From a virus: a stretch of DNA of 64,000 bases. The notes under the pieces were generated by a model. The model was not told the origin of the DNA, did no database searches, and saw only the letters and a list, made by a program, of their open reading frames with translations. This document shows, one piece after another, positions 7,742-15,745 of the stretch (within the stretch, counting starts at the first letter, position 1; each line of letters starts with the position of its first letter). The DNA lies in the IMG/VR virus record IMGVR_UViG_3300025127_000024, positions 1 through 64,000 of that record; one strand, 5' to 3'. The position numbers and the translations under genes are program-made.

Positions 7742-9436
7742 TTATCCATCACAAGCAACACAGTCTTCCATAGCTTTACTCGCTATGTCTCCACGTAACA
7801 CAGACTCTGTTCTCATATAGTATAAAGTTTTAATTCCTTTTTTCCAAGCATCTAAATGTACTTTATTAATCCACTTAGGACTTGCTTCAGCTGGAAAAGC
7901 TAGATTTAAACTTACACTCTGATCTATGTATTGCTGTCTTATACCTGCTTGCCTTACTAATTCTAATTGATTTATTTCTTTAAACGTTTTGAATACTTCT
8001 TTGGTATCTTCGTCTAAACCTTCTATATCTTGAACCGAACCACCATCGGCTAATATCTTGTCCCATATTTCTTTTGTATTTAATTTAAGTTTATTTAATA
8101 CCTTTACTAGTGTAGGGTTTTTTCTTATAAATGTTCCTTTAGCTGATTGCTCTGTAAAAACATTTGCAGCCCAGGGTTCTATTCCTGGCGAAACATTTCC
8201 GCTAAGCTTTGAGTTGCTAACAGTGGGAGCAATAGCACGAAGGTGAGTATTGCGCATACCAGTACCAACACACCACAAAGGCTCGCCAAACTCCTCAGCA
8301 AGAGCCATACTAGCACGTTCGCTTTCGATTTTAATTTGACTAAAAATTCTTCTTGTTTCATATTGTGATAACAGACCTTCAAATGGTAAACCTTTTTCTT
8401 GTAGATACGTATGCCAACCAAGTACACCAAGACCTAATGCTCTACCTTTTTCGGCAAATCTTACAGAGTTTTCAAAACCTTTTCTGTATTTAGCTCTTTG
8501 TATAAACTCTTCAAGCACTCCATCAAGAAACCATATTGAGTCGTATATTATATTAGTATTTTTCCACTCTTCATATTTAGCTAGGTTTAAGCTAGACAAA
8601 CAACAAACAAAACTATGGTTCTCATCTGTATGTAGTACTATCTCACTACATATATTTGTCATGTGAACTTTTAATGCATTGTCCTTGTAAGCTGGTGGGT
8701 TTTGCTTATTTGTATTTCCTTTAAATAAAATATAAGGTTCACCAGTAGCCTTTCGTTTCTGTAAAAGTTTGCTCCACTTTTTTCTAGCGTCCTGATCTCC
8801 TGTACTAAGCTTTCGCATAAACTTATCACCGACGACCGCACATTGATGTAGGTTAAGAGACTGTCTGTTGACATCTCCTTTTGGCTCTCTAATCTCGAGC
8901 CATTCTTCAAAATCGTCATGTTCAATGTTGATATTAACTGATGCCGCTCCTCTTCGGACAGATCCTTGATTAGTGGCAAGTATAGTTGAATCATATATTT
9001 TACAAAACGGTACAACTCCGTCGCTTGTTCCATTACCTGTGATTTTAGCACCGGCGGGTCTTATTTGATTTATACCGATACCTACTCCACCGCCGTGTTT
9101 AGCGAGTAGCATCATCTCTAAGTTTTTCTGACCTATGTCAATAATTGAATCAGCGACGTCAATACCAAAGCAACTAATAGGAAGACCCCTATCAGTACCA
9201 GTATTACTAAGCACAGGTGATGCAAGGCATAACCAGCCTTCCCATATGTACTTAAAAAAGACGTCAGCCATTTCAGGCTTAGATATACGCTTTGCAACTG
9301 TTTTAGAAACTCTTTCATAAGCTTGTTTAGGTGTTTCTCCATTATATAAATATCCTCCTCCTATTGTTTTTTTATACACATCGTTATCACCCCATTTAGG
9401 GTAATCAACTCCTTTCTTCCATTCATTATTCCACAT
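7742..9436 (-). CDS. nrdA: Class I ribonucleotide reductase large (alpha) subunit
   Basis: This subunit reduces ribonucleoside diphosphates to deoxy forms together with NrdB. The 564-residue protein has the expected residues. Cys89 in LPISCF and Cys279 in FVCCLS match the redox pair. Asn261, Cys263 and Glu265 in NICSEI match the catalytic trio. The radical-path tyrosine pair is in TLYYMRTES, and the C-terminal CVAC reloads electrons from thioredoxin. It is shorter than the roughly 760-residue E. coli enzyme and lacks an N-terminal ATP-cone, so dATP feedback through that domain is absent. The start at 9436 overlaps the previous gene's end by 11 nt. It is last in the minus-strand block, beside the terminator. 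Confidence 0.95.
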   Translation of the reverse strand: MWNNEWKKGVDYPKWGDNDVYKKTIGGGYLYNGETPKQAYERVSKTVAKRISKPEMADVFFKYIWEGWLCLASPVLSNTGTDRGLPISCFGIDVADSIIDIGQKNLEMMLLAKHGGGVGIGINQIRPAGAKITGNGTSDGVVPFCKIYDSTILATNQGSVRRGAASVNINIEHDDFEEWLEIREPKGDVNRQSLNLHQCAVVGDKFMRKLSTGDQDARKKWSKLLQKRKATGEPYILFKGNTNKQNPPAYKDNALKVHMTNICSEIVLHTDENHSFVCCLSSLNLAKYEEWKNTNIIYDSIWFLDGVLEEFIQRAKYRKGFENSVRFAEKGRALGLGVLGWHTYLQEKGLPFEGLLSQYETRRIFSQIKIESERASMALAEEFGEPLWCVGTGMRNTHLRAIAPTVSNSKLSGNVSPGIEPWAANVFTEQSAKGTFIRKNPTLVKVLNKLKLNTKEIWDKILADGGSVQDIEGLDEDTKEVFKTFKEINQLELVRQAGIRQQYIDQSVSLNLAFPAEASPKWINKVHLDAWKKGIKTLYYMRTESVLRGDIASKAMEDCVACDG

Positions 9437-9662
9437 CTAAGTCTAATTTTTTCTCATTAATCCCTGCTGCTGCCGCGTGCTTTCGTTCTTCTACGTGTTT
9501 AAGCTCTTCAACAACTTTATCCCACTCTTCCTTACCTATATGTAATTGAAAAGCAGTTAATGTTCCTTGGGCTAAACTAGTAGTGTCTTTTACTTCTTGA
9601 AGTAAATGCTTTACTACTCTAGTTAATGCCTCAACTTTTAATTTTAATTTGTTTTGTGCCAT
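9426..9662 (-). CDS. Small helical protein between nrdB and nrdA
   Basis: A 78-residue, mostly helical and heptad-like protein (KLKVEALTRVVKHLLQEVKD; later WDKVVEELKHVEERKH). No family recognised. It overlaps the nrdA start by 11 nt and follows a small membrane protein, so it is translated from the nrd operon message. It could be a coiled-coil accessory protein; nothing shows a function. Confidence 0.6.
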   Translation of the reverse strand: MAQNKLKLKVEALTRVVKHLLQEVKDTTSLAQGTLTAFQLHIGKEEWDKVVEELKHVEERKHAAAAGINEKKLDLDVE

Positions 9663-9664
9663 GT

Positions 9665-9916
9665 TTATTTTAAAAAATGATTAATCCAAGCTATTAAACC
9701 ATTTAGGTTTAACGCTACTAAGTTCCATTGTTTACGAGATGATACTTGTATGATTACACATATAAAACCTATTATAAATAATATAGGTTCTAAAGTCCAT
9801 TGTCCAGCCATAAGAAAAGCCGCGCCCATATATCCAACGCGAGACGCAAACTTTTGATATGACGTTAGCTTATTAGTGTAAGCTAAAAATTTAAGTAGTG
9901 TTCTTTTTCTTACCAT
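9665..9916 (-). CDS. Small two-TM membrane protein in the nrd operon
   Basis: An 83-residue protein with hydrophobic segments at about residues 28-40 and 43-57 (PILFIIGFICVIIQVS) and a basic N-terminus. The start ATG lies inside the last codons of nrdB (7-nt overlap, ATATGGTAA), so translation is coupled. No recognised family. A membrane protein among nucleotide-reduction genes is unexpected; it could be a transporter fragment or a small host-membrane modifier. Confidence 0.6.
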   Translation of the reverse strand: MVRKRTLLKFLAYTNKLTSYQKFASRVGYMGAAFLMAGQWTLEPILFIIGFICVIIQVSSRKQWNLVALNLNGLIAWINHFLK

Positions 9917-10878
9917 ATGTCTTCAAAATCTTCTCCTTCATTTGCTTTGCTATAATCCGTAGGTCTAATAGCGAAAAAATCTGTATGGGTGTGTCCACCA
10001 GTAAGATGATAAAACCAATCAAGTACAGAAGCAGAATCTCTATCAAAGCTAAAGAAACGTCTTTTATCCGTATAACCAAGTTCCATAAGTTTCTCATTTG
10101 TTCTTTTTCTTATAAAGTTTTTTAGATCGTTTGCTTTTAAGTTTTCAATGTCACCCATTTCAAACATTTTATCTATATATTTTTCTTCTAGCTCTATCAT
10201 TATTTTAGCAGCTGCATATACATCTTCTTTACAGTCTTCTTTTAACGTAGGTATTTCTTCACACATGTGTCTAAATAATTGACAACCCATTTTACTATGT
10301 AATGATTCGTCTCTTACAGACCATTTCATTTGTTGACCTATTCCTTTGAGAAGGTTGCGTAATTGAAAAGAGTATAGAACAGCAAAAGCTGAATACAAAC
10401 TAACGCCCTCTGCAAATGCTGAAAACACTGCCAAGCTTCTACCAATGCCCACAGGATCAGACCCGTCATAACTAACCAAGTTATCAAATCTTTCCGATGT
10501 CGCGGGTTCGTGCAGAAACGCTTCAAAATCTTCCAGTCCAAGTGTTTCATTTAAATAACTATATGCAACAGCGTGTATTGTTTCTTGTGAGCCAAACATC
10601 ATAGCCATCTGTTGCACTTCGTGTTTTGGAAACCATGATACGACTTTTTGTGTCCAGTAATCTGATACTGCACATTCAGTCTGAGCAAAACCTAGTAGGA
10701 TATTTCCTACTAAGTTCTTTTCAGCTGGTGTTAACTTTTCGTTCCAGTCTTTTACATCACCACTCATTGGTATCTCTGTATGTAACCAAAACGCCTGAGC
10801 TTGCTTTAACCAACCTTCTGTGTAATACTCAGGATATTCAAAAGGTTTATACGGTATACGTTCTTTAAATAAACTCAT
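9910..10878 (-). CDS. nrdB: Class I ribonucleotide reductase small (beta) subunit, class Id-like ligand set
   Basis: This subunit supplies the radical or oxidant for NrdA. The 322-residue protein is taken from ATG at 10878; a TTG start 18 nt upstream is less likely. Metal-site residues are seen: Glu68 in AQTECA (Asp in classical Ia/Ib), Glu99 and His102 in SQETIHAVAY, Glu157 in AFAEGVS, and Glu191 and His194 in RDESLH. Tyr106 occupies the radical-tyrosine position. Glu at the first ligand with Tyr kept is the set I recall for the Flavobacterium johnsoniae class Id enzyme (Mn2, no tyrosyl radical). The C-terminal tail DFEDIW would dock on NrdA. The subclass call is inference. Confidence 0.93.
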   Translation of the reverse strand: MSLFKERIPYKPFEYPEYYTEGWLKQAQAFWLHTEIPMSGDVKDWNEKLTPAEKNLVGNILLGFAQTECAVSDYWTQKVVSWFPKHEVQQMAMMFGSQETIHAVAYSYLNETLGLEDFEAFLHEPATSERFDNLVSYDGSDPVGIGRSLAVFSAFAEGVSLYSAFAVLYSFQLRNLLKGIGQQMKWSVRDESLHSKMGCQLFRHMCEEIPTLKEDCKEDVYAAAKIMIELEEKYIDKMFEMGDIENLKANDLKNFIRKRTNEKLMELGYTDKRRFFSFDRDSASVLDWFYHLTGGHTHTDFFAIRPTDYSKANEGEDFEDIW

Positions 10879-10879
10879 G

Positions 10880-11032
10880 CTAGTGATATATTTCAAGAGC
10901 TAAGTCTATAAAAGGAACATATAACACGTGTGTGGTTTGATGATCTTCGTTGTATGATCTTACACCGAATAAAATACCCGGATAAAAACCTACTGACAAA
11001 CTCCAATTATCTTTTACTTCTTTATAACTCAT
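10880..11032 (-). CDS. Conserved-looking 50-residue protein upstream of nrdB
   Basis: The ATG at 11032 reads MSYKEVKDNWSLSVGFYPG, then ILFGVRSYNEDHQTTHVLY and VPFIDLALEIYH, ending at TAG one base before the nrdB ATG. Its amphipathic beta-strand pattern with FYPGILFGVRxY is one I recall from short genes beside nrdB in marine phages. Spacing to nrdB shows they are co-translated. Function unknown; a link to ribonucleotide reductase is inferred only from position. Confidence 0.6.
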   Translation of the reverse strand: MSYKEVKDNWSLSVGFYPGILFGVRSYNEDHQTTHVLYVPFIDLALEIYH

Positions 11033-11195
11033 TTATTGTTTTTTTACTTATTATTAATGGTGACGCGTCTTTGTTTTTTGAAATAAAATAAACAGACTTG
11101 TTTTCCATTACTATAATTTCTTTTGCTTTTTTAAAAGTTTTAGGATATTTTTCTTTAACATATTCTTTAACTTTATTAATAACATTTAACTCCAT
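11022..11195 (-). CDS. Small lysine-rich protein
   Basis: A 57-residue protein from ATG at 11195, beginning MELNVINKVKEYVKEKY and containing ENKSVYFISKNKDASPL. It overlaps the start of the next gene by 11 nt (ATGAGTTATAA), the arrangement used throughout this block. No family recognised. Confidence 0.5.
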   Translation of the reverse strand: MELNVINKVKEYVKEKYPKTFKKAKEIIVMENKSVYFISKNKDASPLIISKKTINEL

Positions 11196-11346
11196 ATCTT
11201 GTCTGTATTTCTACTAATTCTTTGTATTTAATTTTACCTCTTATTTCCCAACTCCACTTCCACCACTTATCTATATTTCTTTCAGCGTATTTTCTTCTAG
11301 CTAAGACTTTTGCTTGCTGAGAATTAGCTTTATTGTTTCGTCGCAT
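11176..11346 (-). CDS. Small basic Trp-rich protein
   Basis: A 56-residue protein from ATG at 11346 (MRRNNKANSQQAKVLARRKY, then NIDKWWKWSWEIRGKIKYKE). It starts inside the 3' end of the nuclease gene (46-nt overlap) and its stop overlaps the following gene. The clustered Arg/Lys and WWKWSW suggest nucleic-acid or membrane contact. Evidence for expression is only its tight fit in the operon and the absence of another frame over 11196-11300. Confidence 0.45.
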   Translation of the reverse strand: MRRNNKANSQQAKVLARRKYAERNIDKWWKWSWEIRGKIKYKELVEIQTRYGVKCY

Positions 11347-11756
11347 TCCTTTTGATTTTGTGGTTTATATAATGTAAATGGTCCTAACTTATTTTCTGTA
11401 ATTAATTTCTTAAACATTTTCCATCGCAAAGGAAAAGACTCGTTAGCCCTACCTTTCGTTTCAATTATAAAACCTTTGCCTACAAAGTCAGGTGTATATT
11501 TTATATTAAATATATTTTTATTACCTCTGTTTTTATAATCTCCTTTACCATTACCACATCGTTCATACGACTCAAAAGGAAACTCAAAACCTTCCATTAG
11601 TTCAAATGTTTCTCCTTCATACAATGCTTTTATTTTAGCTTTCTTTAAAGCCATATACATATAACGCTCAAGACCTGAAGCAAATTTTATACCGTCGTAT
11701 ATTATTTTTTTTGACTGTACAGGTCCTCTTTTTCTTTTATAAGACCTCTTCTTCAT
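11301..11756 (-). CDS. PD-(D/E)XK nuclease, T7 endonuclease I / DUF1064-like
   Basis: This is a likely structure-specific DNA endonuclease. In 151 residues it shows FASGLERYMYMALKKA (motif Glu), YTPDFVGKGFIIETKGR (PD ... ExK) and a later RWKMFKKL helix, the order expected of this nuclease fold. The N-terminus is very basic (MKKRSYKRKRG). It could resolve branched replication or recombination intermediates before packaging. It overlaps its upstream neighbour by 20 nt. The general fold is well supported; the subfamily is less certain. Confidence 0.8.
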   Translation of the reverse strand: MKKRSYKRKRGPVQSKKIIYDGIKFASGLERYMYMALKKAKIKALYEGETFELMEGFEFPFESYERCGNGKGDYKNRGNKNIFNIKYTPDFVGKGFIIETKGRANESFPLRWKMFKKLITENKLGPFTLYKPQNQKECDETIKLILSKQKS

Positions 11757-12048
11757 TTACTTCAATATCATAATGTAAACCGTCATTACCATTTTGACCT
11801 ATTACATTCATTCTGTTTAACATTGCTTCTTCTATTTCATCTGTTAAACATCGTTTAGCAGCTTCAATATATAATAATGCGTCCATTAATTCTTCTTGAA
11901 CATCAACAAGAAATCTATTTAAGTCTTTTGTTTGACCTTCAATTTCCTGCATCATTGTAGCTCCATATTTCTTTTGACCTACTAAGCTACGTTCGTCCAT
12001 CTTCCTTAGTACAGCTTGTACTATCTTATCTTTAGTTTTAATTTCCAT
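11737..12048 (-). CDS. Small helical protein, possible all-alpha NTP-pyrophosphatase-like
   Basis: A 103-residue protein with RSLVGQKKYGATMMQE followed by LVDVQEELMDALLYIEAAKR. The EExxDAxxYIE helix resembles metal-binding helices of MazG-like and phage dNTP-pyrophosphohydrolase-like proteins. It sits immediately downstream of a true MazG-domain gene, overlapping it by 11 nt, and that context supports a nucleotide-housekeeping role. The N-terminal metal site expected for such enzymes is not clear, so this may be only structurally similar. Confidence 0.55.
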   Translation of the reverse strand: MEIKTKDKIVQAVLRKMDERSLVGQKKYGATMMQEIEGQTKDLNRFLVDVQEELMDALLYIEAAKRCLTDEIEEAMLNRMNVIGQNGNDGLHYDIEVNEEEVL

Positions 12049-12796
12049 CTTTTACAAATGTTCCGTTAATCATTTTACCTGTTCGTTTGCTAATAACATT
12101 ATAAGCATCTTCAATACAATACTCTATTTCAGTACCATGTAGATGAGCTAGGTTTGTAAGTACTACAACCATGTCACCAATTGCATCGTTTACTTCATCA
12201 TGATCGCTTTGTAATAATGCTTTTGCTAATTCACCAGCTTCTTCTTGAAGTTTAACATACTGTACATATGTATTGCCTTTATCATATAAACCTCTAACCT
12301 CTGCCCATGATCTAATCTTATCAAATATAGACCCATCAACTTTAGGATTATGAACAGGATTAAAATAAGCCTCATAAAAAGCTTTATTGTATATATAAGA
12401 TCTATTCTTATTAAACATAGACTCTTTTACATTAGCCATTATCCACGGAATATTTTGTTTGGTAATTTCAAACTGGCCAAATTCCGTTTGCCAAGTTAAA
12501 CCTACGTTATCTCGTAATCTGCCTTTTAATTTATTAACAGGCACAGGAAACGTAGACGTTTGTTCTGTTGCATTTATTTTCATTTTATTAAATAGGTTTT
12601 TATATTTTTTAATGTCAACTTTATAGCCATAAGACTTTTGAAGTTCTATCTCTTTATCCGATATATAATCTATATCGTCTGACTGATCAAGAACTTCGTA
12701 TTCACCCTCCTTATAGCCTTGCATAAGGGTAACTCTGTTATTAAGATCACGTGTAACACCGATCTTTTTACCCGGTATATGGTATAAATAATACAT
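12038..12796 (-). CDS. GIY-YIG-like domain fused to MazG pyrophosphohydrolase
   Basis: A 252-residue protein with two parts. The N-terminal 60-70 residues read MYYLYHIPGKKIGVTRDLNNRV with a later Glu (ISDKEIELQ), matching the GIY-YIG nuclease layout Y-x-Y ... G-V-T ... R ... E. The C-terminal 90 residues contain KLQEEAGELAKALLQ and DEVNDAIGDMVVVLTNLA, the MazG EExxE ... ExxD helices that hydrolyse (d)NTPs to monophosphates. The middle has no recognised domain. MazG activity may remove non-canonical or modified dNTPs, fitting its place next to a dCMP-modifying enzyme. Whether the GIY-YIG part is catalytic is unclear. Confidence 0.75.
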   Translation of the reverse strand: MYYLYHIPGKKIGVTRDLNNRVTLMQGYKEGEYEVLDQSDDIDYISDKEIELQKSYGYKVDIKKYKNLFNKMKINATEQTSTFPVPVNKLKGRLRDNVGLTWQTEFGQFEITKQNIPWIMANVKESMFNKNRSYIYNKAFYEAYFNPVHNPKVDGSIFDKIRSWAEVRGLYDKGNTYVQYVKLQEEAGELAKALLQSDHDEVNDAIGDMVVVLTNLAHLHGTEIEYCIEDAYNVISKRTGKMINGTFVKDGN

Positions 12797-12798
12797 AA

Positions 12799-13440
12799 TT
12801 ATATTTTATCGTTATACAAATGTAGGTTGTGTGCGTAATGATAATATTCACCAACCTCTATATTTAATTCATCTGCAACTAATTTTTGTATCATACTAAA
12901 ACAGTACTGGTCATTGCAGAAACCGTACCAGAGATCATTAGAACGCATTAAAACAGCCATGTTTAATCTATCGTTTATAATTGTAAACTGTATTGCATAT
13001 GTACAAGGCGTGTCTTTACGATAATGCTTATGTTCTTTACAGTCGTATATACTTATTGCCGCGTGTCTAGTATCTTTTTCATTTCTAAGTTTAGCAATTA
13101 CATAGTCTAATTGATCGTTACGATACATTTGCCAACCATAATTACTATTTACATTGCCTTTACTATCAGCCATACGTTCCCATATTGGTGGTACTTTACC
13201 ATACAGCTGTCCTAGTTTTTTAATATTAGGATCACCAGATAAATACCACTGCCATTCAGCTTCAGCATAATCAGGTTTCCACTTACGTTCCTTATTAAAT
13301 ATATAATTTTCTAATGGTTTTTCTAACGTAAACCCTACGTTGAATAAAGCTTTTGTACCGCCAAAGTTTTGACCGTCAACTATAATCTTATCAAGAAAAT
13401 AGTTATAAGCTTCATCTGCATTTTTAAATTTTCTGCGCAT
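12799..13440 (-). CDS. Thymidylate synthase family enzyme, dCMP hydroxymethylase-like
   Basis: The family adds a one-carbon unit from methylene-tetrahydrofolate to C5 of a pyrimidine nucleotide. Counting from ATG at 13440 (213 residues), it shows Cys146 (DTPCTYAIQF), Arg166-Ser167 and Asp169 (MRSNDLWYG), and His207 and Tyr209 (LHLY), positions equal to E. coli thymidylate synthase numbering. Asn177, which selects dUMP, is Asp177 here (GFCNDQY), as in phage T4 dCMP hydroxymethylase. dCMP is therefore the likely substrate, giving a modified cytosine. An upstream in-frame ATG would add 20 residues but overlaps the previous gene more. No glucosyltransferase is seen nearby. Confidence 0.82.
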   Translation of the reverse strand: MRRKFKNADEAYNYFLDKIIVDGQNFGGTKALFNVGFTLEKPLENYIFNKERKWKPDYAEAEWQWYLSGDPNIKKLGQLYGKVPPIWERMADSKGNVNSNYGWQMYRNDQLDYVIAKLRNEKDTRHAAISIYDCKEHKHYRKDTPCTYAIQFTIINDRLNMAVLMRSNDLWYGFCNDQYCFSMIQKLVADELNIEVGEYYHYAHNLHLYNDKI

Positions 13441-13672
13441 ATTTATTATAATAGTATTTATAAAACTCATACATCTGTATCCAAATGGATACTGGTCCAT
13501 AAGTTAATGGAGATCTATTTGTTTTATTGTTCATTTTAATTTCTATATACCAAGCTCCCTCTCCATTCGCAAATGGGGATATATATATTCCATTGTTTAT
13601 ACACCACCTGTATGCTTCCGTCTCCTCCACAGTAGGCATATATTGTCCCATTACATCTTTCTTTCGTGGCAT
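13424..13672 (-). CDS. Small hypothetical protein between primase-helicase and TS homologue
   Basis: An 82-residue protein with many Tyr and Trp (EAYRWCINNGIYISPFANG; then YYNKYAQKI). Its ATG directly follows the primase-helicase stop and its end overlaps the TS-family start by 17 nt, so it is co-translated with both. No family recognised. Confidence 0.55.
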   Translation of the reverse strand: MPRKKDVMGQYMPTVEETEAYRWCINNGIYISPFANGEGAWYIEIKMNNKTNRSPLTYGPVSIWIQMYEFYKYYYNKYAQKI

Positions 13673-15391
13673 CTATTCCCAAGGCATTGGTTCGTTATCA
13701 TTAACTAAAGGTATTTGTGGTACAAAACAACCTGATCTAGAGTCCCATGTAAAAAATGCTTCAGCTCCATTTTCACCTAGGTTTTGAAACTTAACCTTTA
13801 ATACTTTAACTTTAGTATTTTTAGCTTCATAATCTCTATGTACTAACAAGCCGTGGTAACTAGCGTCATACCATTCACCACCACCCTTTATGTTATACAT
13901 TGTGGGCTCTTCAATTTTACCGTCTTTATCTTTATACATTTTAGTTGGATGTGCTACAATAAAAACAAGCACGTCAAACTTTTTAGCAAATGCTTCTATT
14001 TTCATTAAGTATTCCATTGTATACTTGTTAACGTCTTCTGTTTTACAGTCAACATCTCTTACTTTATTATAAGGATCGATAACCAAACATTTAATACCTT
14101 TGCGTTTAACAAGCTCTGCACCTTTACGTAGTACTGATTCTAAACTGTATTTATCCATGTCAATAAAAAAGAAATTATCATTAACATGGTTAGCAACTTG
14201 TTTCCATTTAGTTGTACCTATATCTTGTTTTTTAGGCATATCGCCCCATACTTTACGCATTAGTTTATGAGCATGTAAATATGTGGGTGCATTTTCTGGT
14301 GATGCAAAAGCTGTTTTCCAACCATAATTTTGATTATACCCTACAACCATTTGGTCAACAAAATCAGACTTACCGCTACTAGGTATGCCAGTAACAGTAA
14401 TAAACTGACGGGTGTATGTTGAAAAAATTTCATCAAAGTTACTAAGACCGATTTGATAACCGGGTTTAAACCCATGTTTAACAAAGTCTGTGACTTCTCC
14501 TTCGATGTCTTTGAACGTCGTGACATTTTCGAGAGGATACGGTCTTGCTTTTGTAATACACTTTTGTAAACTTTCTTTGCCATATTTAAGTAAGTATTCA
14601 TTAGCATCTTTACAGTCTTCAAAATCTACTAAAAAACAAGTTTCAGCACCTAGTCTTCTTACTAACTCACGTTGTAACGCTTGACCAGCCTCATCTGTAT
14701 CAACTGCTAATATTATTTTTTCTTTATCTTCAAAATAATCTATACAATTATCTAAGTAATCTAAATTGTTACTATTTAATGTAGCGCCGTTAGGAACTGA
14801 TATTACATTTTTAACACCAGATTCATGAAGCGCTAATACATCCATTTCACCTTCAGTTATAATGCAAGTGTCATATCCTACAATACTATTTATATTGTAA
14901 AATACTTTTTCAGCACCTTTATATAACTTAAAGTTTTTACGACCATCTCTATATTTTACATTTATAAGTTGATCACCCATAAAGTAATTAAACTTTATAG
15001 TATTCTCGGTCTTACCGGTTTGTGGCATATACTCAGGACCCTCACTAATCTGTAGATTAATAAGAGTCTCTGTAGATATACCTCTTGTTTCAAACCATTT
15101 AGCTACTTTAGTACGAGGAATATTAAATTCCTCTTTTGGTGGATCAACTGGTCTAACGTATTCTTTTTCGCTAGATCCTTTTCGTTGATACGTGTGTAAC
15201 TGAAATGATGTGCTACAATTATGACAAGTGCCGAGACCCCGTTCCCAATCATACGAAGCACATTTAAGCTTTTGATTTTTGGGTTTCCTAGTATGCGAGC
15301 AAAGAGGGCATATACCCTGCTTTTTCCCTGTTTCTAGATTAAACTGATTGAACTTGTCAATCAAGAATCCATTGATCTCTGTTGTCTGCAT
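13673..15391 (-). CDS. Primase-helicase (T7 gp4 / Twinkle type)
   Basis: The protein primes and unwinds DNA at the fork. The 572 residues contain a zinc-binding domain (Cys28-x2-Cys31 and Cys56-x2-Cys59). They also hold a TOPRIM domain with Glu180 (IITEGEMDVLAL) and AVDTDEAG (229-236), and a RecA-like helicase domain with Walker A GIPSSGKS (335-342) and Walker B CLVIDPYNKV (about 427). It sits centrally in the minus-strand replication block, with its stop immediately before the next ATG. No DNA polymerase was recognised beside it, unlike T7-type phages. Domain assignments are firm. Confidence 0.95.
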   Translation of the reverse strand: MQTTEINGFLIDKFNQFNLETGKKQGICPLCSHTRKPKNQKLKCASYDWERGLGTCHNCSTSFQLHTYQRKGSSEKEYVRPVDPPKEEFNIPRTKVAKWFETRGISTETLINLQISEGPEYMPQTGKTENTIKFNYFMGDQLINVKYRDGRKNFKLYKGAEKVFYNINSIVGYDTCIITEGEMDVLALHESGVKNVISVPNGATLNSNNLDYLDNCIDYFEDKEKIILAVDTDEAGQALQRELVRRLGAETCFLVDFEDCKDANEYLLKYGKESLQKCITKARPYPLENVTTFKDIEGEVTDFVKHGFKPGYQIGLSNFDEIFSTYTRQFITVTGIPSSGKSDFVDQMVVGYNQNYGWKTAFASPENAPTYLHAHKLMRKVWGDMPKKQDIGTTKWKQVANHVNDNFFFIDMDKYSLESVLRKGAELVKRKGIKCLVIDPYNKVRDVDCKTEDVNKYTMEYLMKIEAFAKKFDVLVFIVAHPTKMYKDKDGKIEEPTMYNIKGGGEWYDASYHGLLVHRDYEAKNTKVKVLKVKFQNLGENGAEAFFTWDSRSGCFVPQIPLVNDNEPMPWE

Positions 15392-15745
15392 TTATTGTAA
15401 TTTTAATGCGGTTAATAACTCTTCATTAAATGCTCCTTCTATCATTATATTGGTACCGCTTTTAGTCCATAGCATTGTCGTGGGATATAACGACACACTA
15501 GACTTTTTGTTATTTGTTTCATCAACAAAAATAGCGTACCAATTAGCATTTATAAAATCAGCATTTTCATCTAACATAGCTTTAACTTTTTGGCAATGTT
15601 TACACCAGTCTGCACTGTGAAGTTTTATTACAGTTCTTTTTTCTTGTTTAAATAATTCCTGTACTTCGTCGTCTGTGTACCAGTTTACTTGTGCCATAGC
15701 TATATTAGTTATTAATAAAAATAATAGACTAAAACGGTAGATCAT
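15392..15745 (-). CDS. Exported thioredoxin-like protein with CKHC active site
   Basis: A 117-residue protein with a signal peptide (MIYRFSLLFLLITNIAMAQ), then the active site SADWCKHCQKVKAML and the cis-Pro loop SLYPTTMLWTKSG. The export signal means it works in the periplasm and so cannot be the direct electron donor for cytoplasmic ribonucleotide reductase. It could act on disulfides of host envelope or late phage proteins. Its start overlaps the end of the SSB-like gene by 17 nt. It is odd that an exported protein lies inside a replication operon. Confidence 0.85.
   Translation of the reverse strand: MIYRFSLLFLLITNIAMAQVNWYTDDEVQELFKQEKRTVIKLHSADWCKHCQKVKAMLDENADFINANWYAIFVDETNNKKSSVSLYPTTMLWTKSGTNIMIEGAFNEELLTALKLQ

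Noticed and set aside
8671-9051. A 126-codon frame inside nrdA in another reading
   Set aside because: nrdA is fully supported by catalytic residues; the shadow frame has no recognisable domain.
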